Source: Chaetomium olivaceum
Lineage: Eukaryota > Ascomycota > Sordariomycetes > Sordariales > Chaetomiaceae
DNA length: 64,000 nt
NCBI GenBank assembly: GCA_039881045.1
Contig: JAYWVB010000004.1
Location: forward strand, 186,001 to 250,000
Direction: 5' to 3'
Shown: positions 1 to 10,033 of the stretch, one piece after another
How positions within the stretch are numbered: position 1 is the first letter of the stretch
Layout: the number at the start of each line of letters is the position of its first letter
Translations under genes and position numbers: made by a program
The notes under the pieces: model-generated
Told to the model about the DNA's origin: nothing
The model's input: the letters and a program-made list of their open reading frames with translations, nothing else
Databases searched by the model: none

Positions 1-26
1 GACCGTTCTACGTATTTCAATCAAAT

Positions 27-1747
27 ATGACAACCCTTTCCAAAATGGGCCCTTCCAAAACCAAGGCGAGCATGCAGGACCTATACGCCAGTCCCGAGGA
101 TTGGGATACGCAGCGGGAGACCATTACGCGCCTGTACCTGCATGAGAAACGATCCCTGCAGGAGGTGATGGAGTACATGGCCGTGAACCATTTCTTCTTT
201 GCAACGTTGGTCCCCCGGAGCCAAGCCCAGACCTCGTGGCAGACTGGTACTAACCACCCTAGTGTCAAGATGTTCCGCACTAGAATTAGAAAATGGGGGA
301 TCGATAAGAACAACAAAGCAGCAGAGGTCGCCTACATGCTCAGGCTCAAGAAGCAGCGCGATGTCAGTGGGAAGAAGTCGACCTTTTTCATTCGTAACCG
401 ACCGGTAGACTGGTAGGTTGTCGTCAGATAATACCCTGATAATTTATTACCCCTGGTTGACTCGGATATAGGGAAGATATCGAGCGATATCTCGCCCGCA
501 CCCCCGACTTCTGGGCCAAACACGGCAGCGCAGCCCTCGACTTTAGTAAATCCGCTCACGAGATAACCTGCACCACACCCCCGCCAGAATCTCCGCGCAT
601 CTTACCGGTGTCTGTCCCACAAAAGCTCGACGCCGCCCACGAACTCCGCGTCCACGAAGAAGTCCTCCGGTTCTTCCGTGACTACACCGAAGGCTCCTTT
701 GAACAAGGGCTATGGCATCTTTCCCCCAACCACAAACGCTACTTTGGCCGCGGCGGCGTCGACGCCAGTGCCCGTCTCAACACATGGTACGACAAGCTAC
801 GAAACGTCGCCGACTGGCCTGGCCAGGACGCCGAGGCCGTCCGGCTAGTCAACTACCTCCTCGACGACCTTCCACAGCTCATTAGGGACCAGGACTTTAC
901 CGTTTTCCCTGCCCTCATGCGATGCTGTTTCTATCTGTCGGCACGGAGACCGGAGCTGGGGCGAGTGGTGGTGCAGTTTGTGGCGAGGCTATGTGCCGTC
1001 ATACTAGGAGAGAGGCACCCCATGAGCCTGGCTTGGTTACGGATCAAGTCGCTCCCAAAGAATGATTATCTTCTTGTCTTACAGGGAACAGCCAAGATCC
1101 GACTTGACCAGCTCGAGTCTAGACAAAGCAAAGAGGTGGACGACGAGAGCACCATCACTGCGCTGCGCGAGTATCTCTTGGTGCTTAGGCTAGGGGGGCC
1201 AGCTGCCTCCTCCGAAATTGACCGCGTCACCTGCCATGCAAAAGAACAGGTTTGCAAAAGCAACGAGGGGCTGGATGCGTCGCACTGCCGCCTGCTTCTC
1301 GGCACCGCAACATCCTACATCACCTGCCGGCGGGTCAAGGAGGCCGAGGAAGTTCTGGACCGCGTAGGTGCGCATCTCCCAAAGTCGTCCGCGCAGAACC
1401 CCCAATCGCAACGCGTCCTCCCCACCTACCTCTTCATCATGGGCTTCCTTCGCTACGTCACCGGCAGAATGGACGAGGCGGTCAACTACTTCATGCAGAC
1501 ATACTACGCTCTTGAGAAGGCACGAGGCCCAAACAGCTCCGCGGTGGCCGATATCCTGCTCGCCCTCGTCGACCTGCCTGGGCTCCTGCAAAAGCCCGAA
1601 GAGATTGAGCACTGGCGGAAGAAGCTCACCCAGGTGCAAGCCGAGATGTTGGCCAGGGCGGAAAAGGGCGTCAAGCAGACGGTATCGGAGCTGGGCGAGA
1701 TGTGGGATGGCCCGCTGGACACCGACGTTAATACCGGGGTGTGGTGA
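27..1747 (+). CDS. Clr5-domain protein with helical C-terminal region
   Basis: I read three exons: 27-205, 263-412 and 472-1747, giving 534 aa. The N-terminus (about residues 24-75) matches the fungal Clr5 domain: a WDTQRETITRLYL helix, then EVMEYM and a closing RKWGIDKN. The second intron (413-471) splits a Trp codon and joins to an exon reading EDIERYLARTPDFW. A first intron (206-262, 57 bp) has a CTAAC branch site at 250-254 and restores the compact Clr5 spacing. Unspliced it reads through without a stop. The remaining 400 residues are alpha-helical with repeat-like segments such as GFLRYVTGRMDEAVNYFMQ, resembling TPR-type helices. Clr5 is named after a fission yeast silencing factor, but most fungal members have no known role, so nuclear function here is inference. 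The start could also be the ATG at 45. Confidence 0.8.
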
Positions 1748-2480
1748 GGAGGTCGGGAGTGACTCGAGTCTCACAACCTCGATCATATGTCCTTGGGCAC
1801 GAGGGGCGATCTGCATCGCCCGATAGTAGATGCATGTTCCGATGGCCCTGCGTCTGCGACCGGCCCGTACCACCTTCTCATCTCGCGCCGCACAGGGTAA
1901 CACCAATTGGCTACACTGTCTCAGCATGGAGGTGCCTGGGTTCGGCAATCCCACGACTTCGCCTATTTCTTAGCCCTTGGACGCAAGCTACATTTTACTG
2001 TGGGCGAGCGTTTGTCTATCATGTCTCTGTAGATCAAACCGAGGCCTATCAGGCAGTCCAACCTCCTTAACCGGCACCTACCAGCATTCGATTTGTTGTA
2101 CAGACGGCCAAGTATCTTCACCCTGACAGACGATCTGCGAAGCAGGAACACGCGGGTGGTTGGTGAGCCTCGACCGTGATTGGTTGCTGTTGCTCTCGTG
2201 CCAGGGCGAGCCGCTCCTCCCCGCACCCAGTGGTGTCGGACAGGGATAGGCGCAGCTGACCCGGAGGGGGGCAGCGGCCCGAAACGGACGTGGCTGCTTC
2301 GGGTTTGTGCCGGAATCCCGTATTGTCTCCAACACCGCCTCCACTTCGTCTCAAGTTCATCTTGAAACCAGACTTGGGATCTTCTTGTTGCTGAGTCGGC
2401 AACAATTCCCTTAAGTTCACCGCGCTCGATTCCTCCCTCTTCTTCACGCGGCACGCCTGATTTCTCAATCAGACTCGACA
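1748..2480. other. Intergenic region upstream of GH31 gene
   Basis: No convincing gene is seen. Short frames on both strands lack recognisable domains. The last 120 bases are pyrimidine-rich (CTTCTTG, CCTCCCTCTTCTTCACG) and end just before the GH31 start codon, as expected of a fungal 5' leader. Confidence 0.6.
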
Positions 2481-5216
2481 ATGGCCAGCAGCCGGTACTC
2501 TTTCCCGAGCAAGCCAAAGGCCAACCCTAAGGCGGTTGTCGCCGGCGGCAAGGGATGTTCTCACTACCGTTTCAGCGTCTTGACTGACCGGCTGATCCGC
2601 TACGAATGGTCCGAAGACGGGGAATTCGAGGACCGCCCGTCTTCATTTGCCATGTTCCGGTGCTTCAATGTCCCGCGCTACCGAGTCGCCGAGACAAAGA
2701 ACGGCATTGAGATTATCACCGAACACTTCCAGCTCACCTACGACAAGAAGAAGTTCTCCGCCGAGGGTCTCTTAGTCAAGGTCGGCGACGACGTTTGGCG
2801 GTACAACGGTGAGAGCTACGGCGACCTTGGCGGCACTGCCAGGACCCTAGATGGCGCGTGGGGCCGCGTCGACCTGGAACCAGGGGTGCTCTCTCGCAAA
2901 GCCTATGCCGTCCTCGACGACTCAAAGTCCATGTTGTTTGACCATCACGACGGCTGGTTTGGGACGCGCCACCCTGGTCGCATTGATGGCTACGTCTTTG
3001 CTTACAACGGCGATCACAAGGCCGCTATCAAGGACTTCTACCGCCTCTCCGGAAGGCAGCCAGTTCTCCCCCGCTGGACGCTGGGGAATTGGTGGTCACG
3101 ATACCATGAATACACAGCCTGCGAATACCTCGACCTCATGGATCATTTCAAGAGCGAGGGCATACCTCTCACAACAGCCGTCATCGACATGGACTGGCAC
3201 AAGGTGGATATAGACCCAAAGTACGGGAGTGGCTGGACTGGCTACTCCTGGAACCGCGCGTTTTTCCCAGACCCGGAAGGATTCATGAAACAGTTGCGCA
3301 AGCGGGGCCTGAAAGTAACGCTCAACGACCACCCAGCGGACGGCATCCGGGCTTATGAAGACCTGTACGAAGCGGTGGCCAAGGCTTTGCACCACGACAC
3401 TTCCAAAGAGGCGCCGATTGAATTCGATTGTACTGACCGGAAATTTCTCGACGCCTACTTTGACGTCCTGAAGGCCAGCCTTGAGAAGCAGGGTGTTGAC
3501 TTTTGGTGGATCGACTGGCAGCAGGGAACCAAGACCAAGATCCCCGGCATCGATCCATTGTGGGTGCTCAACCACTACCACTACCTCACCAGCAAGCGCA
3601 ACGTGAAAACGATCGATAGGCCGTTGACCTTCTCCCGGTACGCGGGTGCCGGCTCCCACCGTTACCCGATCGGTTTCTCTGGCGACACGCAGATTACCTG
3701 GGCAGGACTCGAGTTCCAACCCGAGTTCACGGCGACCGCCTCCAACATCGGCTACGGCTGGTGGAGCCACGACATCGGCGGGCACTGGGCGGGCGTCCGA
3801 TCCAACCAGCTCACTGTCCGCTGGGTGCAGCTGGGCGTTTTCTCCCCGATCATGCGCCTGCACTCGACCAAGAGCCTCTGGAACTCCAAGGAGCCCTGGA
3901 ACTTTGAGAGCGAAGCCCACAAGATCATGAAGAACTTCCTTGTCCTCCGCCACCGGCTCATCCCCTTCCTATACACCATGAACATCCGCGCGAGCTATGA
4001 GAGTGAACCACTAATTCAGCCCCTGTACTGGAACCACCCGCACGACGAGGAGGCCTACACGGTGCCCACCCAGTACTACTTCGGCCCCAACCTCCTCGTG
4101 GCGCCCATCACGTCTCCGAACAACAACACCACGTTAATGGGCGGCGTCCGCGCCTGGCTTCCGCCGGGTCGTTACATCGACCTATTCCACCCGCACCTAG
4201 TCTACGACGGGGGGCGTTACATGCACCTGCACCGCGGCCTATCGCAGCTGCCCGTCCTCGCAAAGGAGGGCACCATCATCCCGCTCGACAGCACCCCACG
4301 GCTCTCCAACGGCGCCCCGCGCCCAGCCGACATCACCATCATCTTAGTAGTCGGCAAAGACGCGCATTTCGAGCTCGTCGAAGAGCCCGAGAAACACCAC
4401 GACCACAATCACGACCACCTCAACAACCAAAACCGCAACCAAACCCAAACCGACTCCGACTCCAGCGCCGACTCGGACTCGGACTCGGACGCGCACGTGG
4501 ACCCCGCCCTGCACACCTTCGTGCGCACCCCCATCACCTGGTCGCAAGCCGACGGCGTGCTGCGCATCGGGCCCGAGTGGAACGGCACGGGCCGCTGGCG
4601 CCAGTGGCAGGTCAAGCTGGTCGGGCACACCAACACGGACGTGCAGGCGCAGGTGCCCGGGTTCCGCGTGACGCGCGACGATGGCGGCAGTGGTGGCGGT
4701 GGTGGTGGTGGTGGTGGTGGGGATGGTGTCAATAGGGATGGTGGTGGTGGTGGTGGTGGTGGTGGTGGTGGTGGTGTTTGGGGTGGAGTGGGTTGCACGA
4801 CCATCGCGCTGGGGAACGTGCACCGGTGGGAGCCGGAGGGGTTCGAGATTGCGCTGGGCAGGGATCTGCAGCTGGATGTCGTGGATGTGAAGAAGCGGGC
4901 GTTTGAGGTGCTGCATCGCTGTGAGATGGGGTATCATGATAAGGATCCTGTGTGGGATGTGCTGGCGAACTCGAAGGATCCGGTCGAGGCGCGGGTGGAG
5001 AGGTTGCAGAAGCTGGGGGTGGATGGCGGGGTGAAGAATGCGATTATGGAGGTTTGGGCTGCGGATGGGAGGGCGGAGGGCAGTGCCAAGGGACATGAGT
5101 GTGGGTTGATACGAAGACGGTGGTGGGATGAGGTGGTGGCGATTGAGGAGGTGTTGAAGGATTATGTTTGTGTGAGCTCGCTCTTGTCACGCGGTTGGGA
5201 TGATGGGTGGAAGTAA
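2481..5216 (+). CDS. Intracellular GH31 alpha-glucosidase-like glycoside hydrolase
   Basis: A single 911-residue open frame. There is no signal peptide (start MASSRYSFPSKPK), so a cytosolic enzyme is likely. Family GH31 is shown by FWWIDWQQG, whose Asp at about residue 345 is the expected nucleophile, and by GFSGDTQITW, whose Asp at about residue 402 fits the acid/base. The substrate-site block WWSHDIGGHWAG follows. An N-terminal beta domain and the (beta/alpha)8 barrel cover residues 1-560, and C-terminal beta domains follow. GH31 members hydrolyse or transfer alpha-linked glucose or xylose; I cannot fix the substrate. Two low-complexity inserts interrupt the C-terminal part: a His/Asn/Asp/Ser stretch near residues 637-675 and a poly-Gly stretch near residues 735-766. 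The ATG follows a pyrimidine-rich leader, and the first 30 residues contain no other Met. Confidence 0.92.
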   Translation: MASSRYSFPSKPKANPKAVVAGGKGCSHYRFSVLTDRLIRYEWSEDGEFEDRPSSFAMFRCFNVPRYRVAETKNGIEIITEHFQLTYDKKKFSAEGLLVKVGDDVWRYNGESYGDLGGTARTLDGAWGRVDLEPGVLSRKAYAVLDDSKSMLFDHHDGWFGTRHPGRIDGYVFAYNGDHKAAIKDFYRLSGRQPVLPRWTLGNWWSRYHEYTACEYLDLMDHFKSEGIPLTTAVIDMDWHKVDIDPKYGSGWTGYSWNRAFFPDPEGFMKQLRKRGLKVTLNDHPADGIRAYEDLYEAVAKALHHDTSKEAPIEFDCTDRKFLDAYFDVLKASLEKQGVDFWWIDWQQGTKTKIPGIDPLWVLNHYHYLTSKRNVKTIDRPLTFSRYAGAGSHRYPIGFSGDTQITWAGLEFQPEFTATASNIGYGWWSHDIGGHWAGVRSNQLTVRWVQLGVFSPIMRLHSTKSLWNSKEPWNFESEAHKIMKNFLVLRHRLIPFLYTMNIRASYESEPLIQPLYWNHPHDEEAYTVPTQYYFGPNLLVAPITSPNNNTTLMGGVRAWLPPGRYIDLFHPHLVYDGGRYMHLHRGLSQLPVLAKEGTIIPLDSTPRLSNGAPRPADITIILVVGKDAHFELVEEPEKHHDHNHDHLNNQNRNQTQTDSDSSADSDSDSDAHVDPALHTFVRTPITWSQADGVLRIGPEWNGTGRWRQWQVKLVGHTNTDVQAQVPGFRVTRDDGGSGGGGGGGGGGDGVNRDGGGGGGGGGGGGVWGGVGCTTIALGNVHRWEPEGFEIALGRDLQLDVVDVKKRAFEVLHRCEMGYHDKDPVWDVLANSKDPVEARVERLQKLGVDGGVKNAIMEVWAADGRAEGSAKGHECGLIRRRWWDEVVAIEEVLKDYVCVSSLLSRGWDDGWK
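4683..4776 (+). repeat. GGT trinucleotide tract encoding poly-Gly
   Basis: Two blocks of GGT repeats are separated by a short GATGGTGTCAATAGG spacer. They encode poly-Gly inside the C-terminal part of the GH31 protein. On the minus strand the same bases give long Pro/Thr-rich frames, which are shadows. Such tracts commonly vary in length between isolates. Confidence 0.9.
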
Positions 5217-5430
5217 CGAAATGGTTGTTGTGTTGGTCATGACTTATGGTTCTCTTATGCAAATGCTCTCGAAGGGGGTAAATGGACATACGTACATTCG
5301 ATACTCAGTTTCTTGTTTGGCAATTCAACCTTTTTTTTTTCAGGCAACTTGGTGATCATGGCGATGGGTCGAACGCAAGTTGCTATTAAGTGTCTAACGT
5401 CTAAGTTCTATCCAGCTCTCTTCTCTACCA

Positions 5431-6686
5431 TCAAGAGTCCGCCTTCAGCGGCCCGCTCAATAACCACTCTCCTATCAGGTCAATCGTCTTGTCCGTCTTG
5501 ATCCGCGCGTCTTCCATAAAGACCGGATCCCCAGTCAGCCCCTCGATATTATCCTGGTCAAACCCGTGGATCGTGTCTGGCACAAGCAACCACCGGTACC
5601 GCGACCCATCCTCCATTGTCTCCTCAAACGCGAACCTCTCATCCCCCTCCGTTATCAACTTCCCCTTCCCCACCGTCTCATCGCACCCAACCTTCTCATC
5701 ATACCCCGGTATCCTCTTACCCGCAAACTTGCACGCCATCCGCCACGTCTCATGCGCCAACATATCCATCTCGCACGCCACAAAGAAGATATTCCTCGGC
5801 AGATCCTCCCGGCGCGCAAAGTACGGACTCAGCAACGGCTCATCACACCTCTGCCCGGGCGCAAGATAAGCCCAGTTGAACAGATTCATCATGGGCAGCA
5901 CAAAGTCCTCGCCCCGCGCGCGGAACCCGCCCAGCGCGGGCTTGTACCGCCGCCGCGCCGCCTTGGCTACACCGCCCGCCCGGGTCGGCGCGTGCTCCAC
6001 CAGCGGGTACAGCGGCACCAGCGCGCGGATGCGGTCGCGCACAGTCGGGAGCTGGGATACGGAGAGCGCGAGGCTGCCGCCGGCGGACCAGCCCGCCATG
6101 GCGACGCGCGCGGTGTCGATGGGGAGGGTGCGGTCCGAGAGGATGCTGATGATCAGGGCTTCGAGGTCGTGGATGGCGGTGGGGAAGGGCCCGCGCGGCG
6201 CTTTGGCGTAGTCGAGCGCGATGACGAGTAAGTCGTGCCGTTGGGAGAAGGTCCGGTTCCAGGTGTCGTTGTCGTTGGGCTCGCCTACGGTGAAGCCGCC
6301 GCCGTGGATGGTGAGGAGGGTGGGGAGTTTGGGTGAGGTGGTGGCGGTGGGATTGTGAGAGGGCGGGAAGAAGATGCTGTGGTTGGAGGGTGAGTCGTGG
6401 GAGGCAAGTGGGATAGAGGGGGAGAGAGGACTGACCGGATTGCGAGTGACTTCCGCACTGGGTAGGTCTTGACGAGGTCCGGCTCCCTCTCGCCTGGGGA
6501 AACAAAGTACTTTTTCGCTTCACTATAGTAGAGCATGCCCTTTAATAGTACCCTGTACCACAGGAAAGCGAGGATGGAGTATTTGATGCGCTTGATAAGT
6601 GGCAGTCGCGGTGCTATCACACACTTAGTGGAATCCCTCAGGGCCGGCGTGTCCATTGCGGTAGTTGTTGCTATTATGTCGGGCAT
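5431..6686 (-). CDS. Alpha/beta hydrolase (HSL / arylacetamide deacetylase-like)
   Basis: Two exons on the minus strand, 6686-6436 and 6376-5431, with an intron at 6377-6435 (GTCAGT donor, CCACAG acceptor). Joining them gives 398 aa and restores the frame through SLAIRIFFPPSHNP. The oxyanion motif HGGGF starts near residue 108. The nucleophile elbow GWSAGG places Ser near residue 181. The late EMDMLAHE and IHGF segments carry the expected acid and His of the triad. This is the hormone-sensitive-lipase-like esterase layout, acting on small acyl or acetyl esters. The N-terminal 45 residues hold a hydrophobic stretch (YSILAFLWYRVLLKGMLYY) that could anchor the protein to a membrane. Substrate is unknown. 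Confidence 0.85.
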
Positions 6687-7599
6687 GGTGTTGGCATGCC
6701 GATCGGCGATGGTCCTAGAGATGCGGTGAAGGGTTTTAGTTGTTGAAGACGCGAAGCCATGGCTCTATACATGTATTTATATCATCGCTTCCGCCATGCG
6801 ACTGCCATTGTTATCCTAAACAGGAAATAAGCCCACATAGGAGTTTAGTCTGTTAATAATTATGATTCATCTTGTGCAGTCGCGACAGGGTTGCAAGAGA
6901 GTGGGGACATGATGAAAACGGCCGCCCAGTCAGGATTCCGAGCGATTCGGATTCCGATTTTGGGTCCTTGGAGATTTCCTTCAGGACTCATCGGCTTCAG
7001 GCATGCCGCCATTGCATGTGTGCTTGTGCCAGCAAGAGATTGGCGGCTTTTCTGTTCACGGTTTCAGTTCGAGGTGCTGCAGGCATGACTGCAATCAGCT
7101 TGCTCCCCGGACGCAACGAGTGAAGTTTCGAACCAGCCGTGGCCCATGGAGCTGAAGCTCTTCCCCGGTGGTGAATAACAATTACAACGCTGCAGCAGCC
7201 CTGCCGCTGGTTGATGAATAAGGTTTGAATGGCCCAATATCACCGACCACCCCGAATCGCCGAACGGCCAGTGGGTTGTCGAGGTGCCCGGGGTCAATCC
7301 CTCTGTGGTTTCTCGCGCCGAGAGGTCACCAGTTCGATGATTCGATCCGCCCTGGTGCCGGGCAGAATTTCAGACATGAGACGAGCAGTGGCCGAAAGGA
7401 TACTTAGAAATAGAATAAACAATTGTGCGAAAGAGGTCCCCGCCCCTCTAAGACACTCCTTTTCTGTGGCCTCAACGATCGCGACGCCCACGACGAATCC
7501 AAGCTATCTAAGGCCGAGGAAGAAAAAGAGTGCCCCATATAAAGACCCACGGTACACACTGCTTCTCTAGTCCAAGGGTTCATATATAGGAAAGTCGGC
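6687..7599. other. Gene-poor stretch before the mobile-element island
   Basis: Only short, overlapping frames on both strands, none with a recognisable domain or a convincing start context. A composition shift and stop-rich frames suggest decayed or non-coding DNA. I see no transposon ends here. Confidence 0.5.
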
Positions 7600-8205
7600 G
7601 CTAGGCATCACGGACAAGACCAAGTCCCTTTGCCAAAGCCCCCTAGACCATGAGCAGCCGGTTCCCAAGGGATCGCTCTTCGCTTAGGACATCCTTGAGA
7701 GGGTTTGCGAGAATCTTGAAAATAGTAACGAGGCCAAGATCATTCAGGCCATTTCTCGACTGATCGTTCCTTCGGCGGAGATACTTGCTCTTCGTATCAA
7801 GAACCTCAAATGCTGATCGAGAGCGTCGACGAGGAATGAAGCAACTCGGTTCCCTTAATTGGGACGAATCCTCAGCTGGACTACTCCGTGGGGTTTAAAC
7901 GCGGTGCGTTTACCGACGACCAGCTCGCCAAGTTATCACCGTTTATGGGCAACTTCCTTGCCGGGGACCCATGTTGTTCATGGCTACGTACTATATGTAC
8001 TTCCTGTTCTTGTCATGCGAGGTGAAATGTGGAGATGTGGCCCTCGACGTCGCGTACCGGCACCCCATTCGTATGTTTTATTTTACCGAGTTGAATGGCA
8101 GCGACAAATGGACGGCATACAAGTTCACGCGGAACGTTTACGAGATACCTGAAGAACATTGCCCCAGCTATTGACCAGCTACCATTTGAGCCCGAGTTGA
8201 AATAG
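7600..8205 (+). pseudogene. Decayed fungal orphan gene (DUF7924-like family), internally deleted
   Basis: Broken coding sequence is readable across three frames. First comes RLIVPSAEILALRIKNLK (near 7760-7810), then LIESVDEE-stop-SNSVPL. Next are PQLDYSVGFKRGAFTDDQ and MATYYMYFLFLSCEVKCG, which runs straight into YRHPIRMFYFTELNGSDKW, and finally IDQLPFEPELK with a stop at 8203. From memory these blocks belong to a widespread fungal orphan family (I believe DUF7924). In intact relatives I recall about 70 residues between 'ALDVA' and 'YRHPIR', so an internal deletion is likely. A TGA stands where relatives have Trp, and there is an upstream in-frame TAG plus at least two frameshifts. The remnant ends 13 bases before the pogo target site. 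The family name is the uncertain part; the decay is plain. Confidence 0.7.
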
Positions 8206-8219
8206 CACTCCCCTGTGTA

Positions 8220-8266
8220 ACGTACTTGCATAACGAAGCGCCCACCATAACGAAGCGCCCACTTTT
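8220..8266 (+). repeat. Left terminal inverted repeat of pogo element
   Basis: A 47-bp repeat, identical in inverted form to 10034-10080. Inside it the 17-mer CATAACGAAGCGCCCAC occurs twice in direct tandem (8229-8245 and 8246-8262), following a 9-bp tip ACGTACTTG. The doubled unit is a natural candidate for paired transposase binding sites. Confidence 0.95.
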
Positions 8267-8317
8267 TTACACCTAACAACCTTCCAACTCTATCCTCACT
8301 TTTCTCCACACAACAAA

Positions 8318-9973
8318 ATGGAATCTCTTCCAAAAGAAACTCGTATGATCCTTGCGCTTGAAGCTCTCAAGAAAGACCCTAAACTTTCTGTCCGAAAAGC
8401 TTCTGCGATCTACGAGGTCTCACGAAGCTCGCTCCGCGACCGACGCGCCGGAAAGCAACCACGACGCGAAATACCAGCCAACCTTCGAAAACTGATTGAC
8501 TTTGAAGAGCAAGTCCTTCTTGAGAGAGTACTCGACCTTGATGCGCGAGGATTTCAGCCCCAGCTCTCGGACCTTCGAGAAATGGCCGATCGCCTTCGGG
8601 CCGCACGCGGCGCGTCGGGCGTCGGACCCCGATGGGCAAACGGTTTCGTAAAGCGACATTCCAAGGTTACGACGCGTTTCCGACGCCGAATCGATTACAA
8701 GAGAGCCCAATGCGAAGATCCCGACGTAGTAAACGCGTGGTTTCGGCTCGTACGCAACGTAATCGATAAATACGCGATCCAAGAGGGGGACATCTACAAC
8801 TTCGACGAGACTGGGTTCCAGATGGGCATACTTTCGAGTGCAAAGGTCGTGACGAGCTCCGAGCGACGTGGACGGCCTCGCACAAAGCAGCCTGGCAATC
8901 GAGAGTGGGTTACGGTGATCCAAGCTGTGTGTGCGGATGGCTGGGTCGTGCCGCCGTACTTTGTCGTCAAGGGGAAAAACCACCTCCTCCCTTGGTACCA
9001 GGACAGCCGGTTCCAGCCCGAATGGAGAGTCCATACAAGCGAGAATGGCTGGACAACAAATGAGATTGGCCTCGATTGGCTAAAACATTTCGACGAGGCT
9101 ACCAAACGCCGTACGAGAGGGGTACATCGACTGCTCATCCTTGACGGCCACGAAAGCCACCACTCGGTCGACTTCGAAGATTTCTGCAAGGCCAACAACA
9201 TTGTTACACTTTGCATGCCTCCCCATTCTTCCCACTTTCTCCAGCCTCTTGATGTTGGGTGTTTTAGTCCGCTCAAGGCCTCGTACGGCAAGCGGATTGA
9301 GCAGATGATGCGGATGCAGATCACCCACATTACGAAGGAGGACTTCTTCGACGCGTTTGTCGAGGCATTTCACGCTTCAATCACAGCGAACAACATACGA
9401 GCGGGCTTTAGAGCAACTGGCCTTGTTCCTTTTGACCCTGAATTGGTAGTTTCTTGCCTCGACCCTAAGCCACTTACCCCATCTCCTCCAAACTCGCGTC
9501 CCGGAACAGCCTCGACTTGGGCCCTGAAGACCCCATCCAATGCGTACGACGCGACCAAGAGCTCCATCACTCTCAAGCGGAAGATCGAGAACCATCAAGG
9601 TAGCTCTCCGACTCACATTTTCGACATCATCGACTTGCAGGCCAAGAGCATCTCAAAATTGGCACATGAAATGGTGTTACTCCGAGCTGAGGCCCAGGAA
9701 CTTCGTACAGCAAATGAGCGACTAAGCAAGCGCCGTAGGACAAAGAAAACGCGTCTGCAGGAAGGAGGATCACTTAGTTTACAAGAGGCAAAGGGTTTGA
9801 TGGCTGACCGGGGACTTGGTGATAAGGACTGCGAGGAAACGTCAGGGAGTAGTGGTTGTATAACAGTGGGTGGGCCACGCATTCGGCTCTGCAGCAACTG
9901 CAAGAAGCCCGGCCACAATGCGCGGACATGTCAAGTAGTTTGCGAGATGTCTGAAGACAGTGACTCCGAGTAG
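8318..9973 (+). CDS. Pogo-family transposase with C-terminal CCHC zinc knuckle
   Basis: 551 aa, intact. Residues 1-60 resemble a psq-type helix-turn-helix (KLSVRKASAIYEVSRSSLRD). Residues 60-125 resemble the CENP-B/Tc5 DNA-binding region, with GPRWANGFVKRH. The DDE-1 catalytic core has Asp in NFDETGFQ (about D163), in LILDGHESH (about D276) and in PLDVGCFSP (about D312), giving a DD35D-like spacing. A coiled segment (about 435-480) ends in a basic KRRRTKKTR stretch that could be a nuclear signal. The C-terminus has CSNCKKPGHNARTC (C525, C528, H533, C538), a CX2CX4HX4C knuckle. It acts by cut-and-paste on its own TIRs. Start chosen at the first ATG after an AC-rich leader inside the element. 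Confidence 0.95.
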   Translation: MESLPKETRMILALEALKKDPKLSVRKASAIYEVSRSSLRDRRAGKQPRREIPANLRKLIDFEEQVLLERVLDLDARGFQPQLSDLREMADRLRAARGASGVGPRWANGFVKRHSKVTTRFRRRIDYKRAQCEDPDVVNAWFRLVRNVIDKYAIQEGDIYNFDETGFQMGILSSAKVVTSSERRGRPRTKQPGNREWVTVIQAVCADGWVVPPYFVVKGKNHLLPWYQDSRFQPEWRVHTSENGWTTNEIGLDWLKHFDEATKRRTRGVHRLLILDGHESHHSVDFEDFCKANNIVTLCMPPHSSHFLQPLDVGCFSPLKASYGKRIEQMMRMQITHITKEDFFDAFVEAFHASITANNIRAGFRATGLVPFDPELVVSCLDPKPLTPSPPNSRPGTASTWALKTPSNAYDATKSSITLKRKIENHQGSSPTHIFDIIDLQAKSISKLAHEMVLLRAEAQELRTANERLSKRRRTKKTRLQEGGSLSLQEAKGLMADRGLGDKDCEETSGSSGCITVGGPRIRLCSNCKKPGHNARTCQVVCEMSEDSDSE

Positions 9974-10033
9974 TTTTAATTGATTTGAGTTGTTGTGGCT
10001 GAATTGACTTACACAAAGTGGTTGAGGTCCGGG

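Noticed and set aside
1190..1954. 254-aa minus-strand frame opposite the Clr5 gene
   Set aside because: It lies antisense to a well-supported coding exon, has no domain, and its composition mirrors the sense codons.
3096..5096. Long minus-strand frames opposite the GH31 gene, including Pro/Thr-repeat proteins
   Set aside because: They are antisense shadows of GC-rich coding sequence and of the GGT tract.
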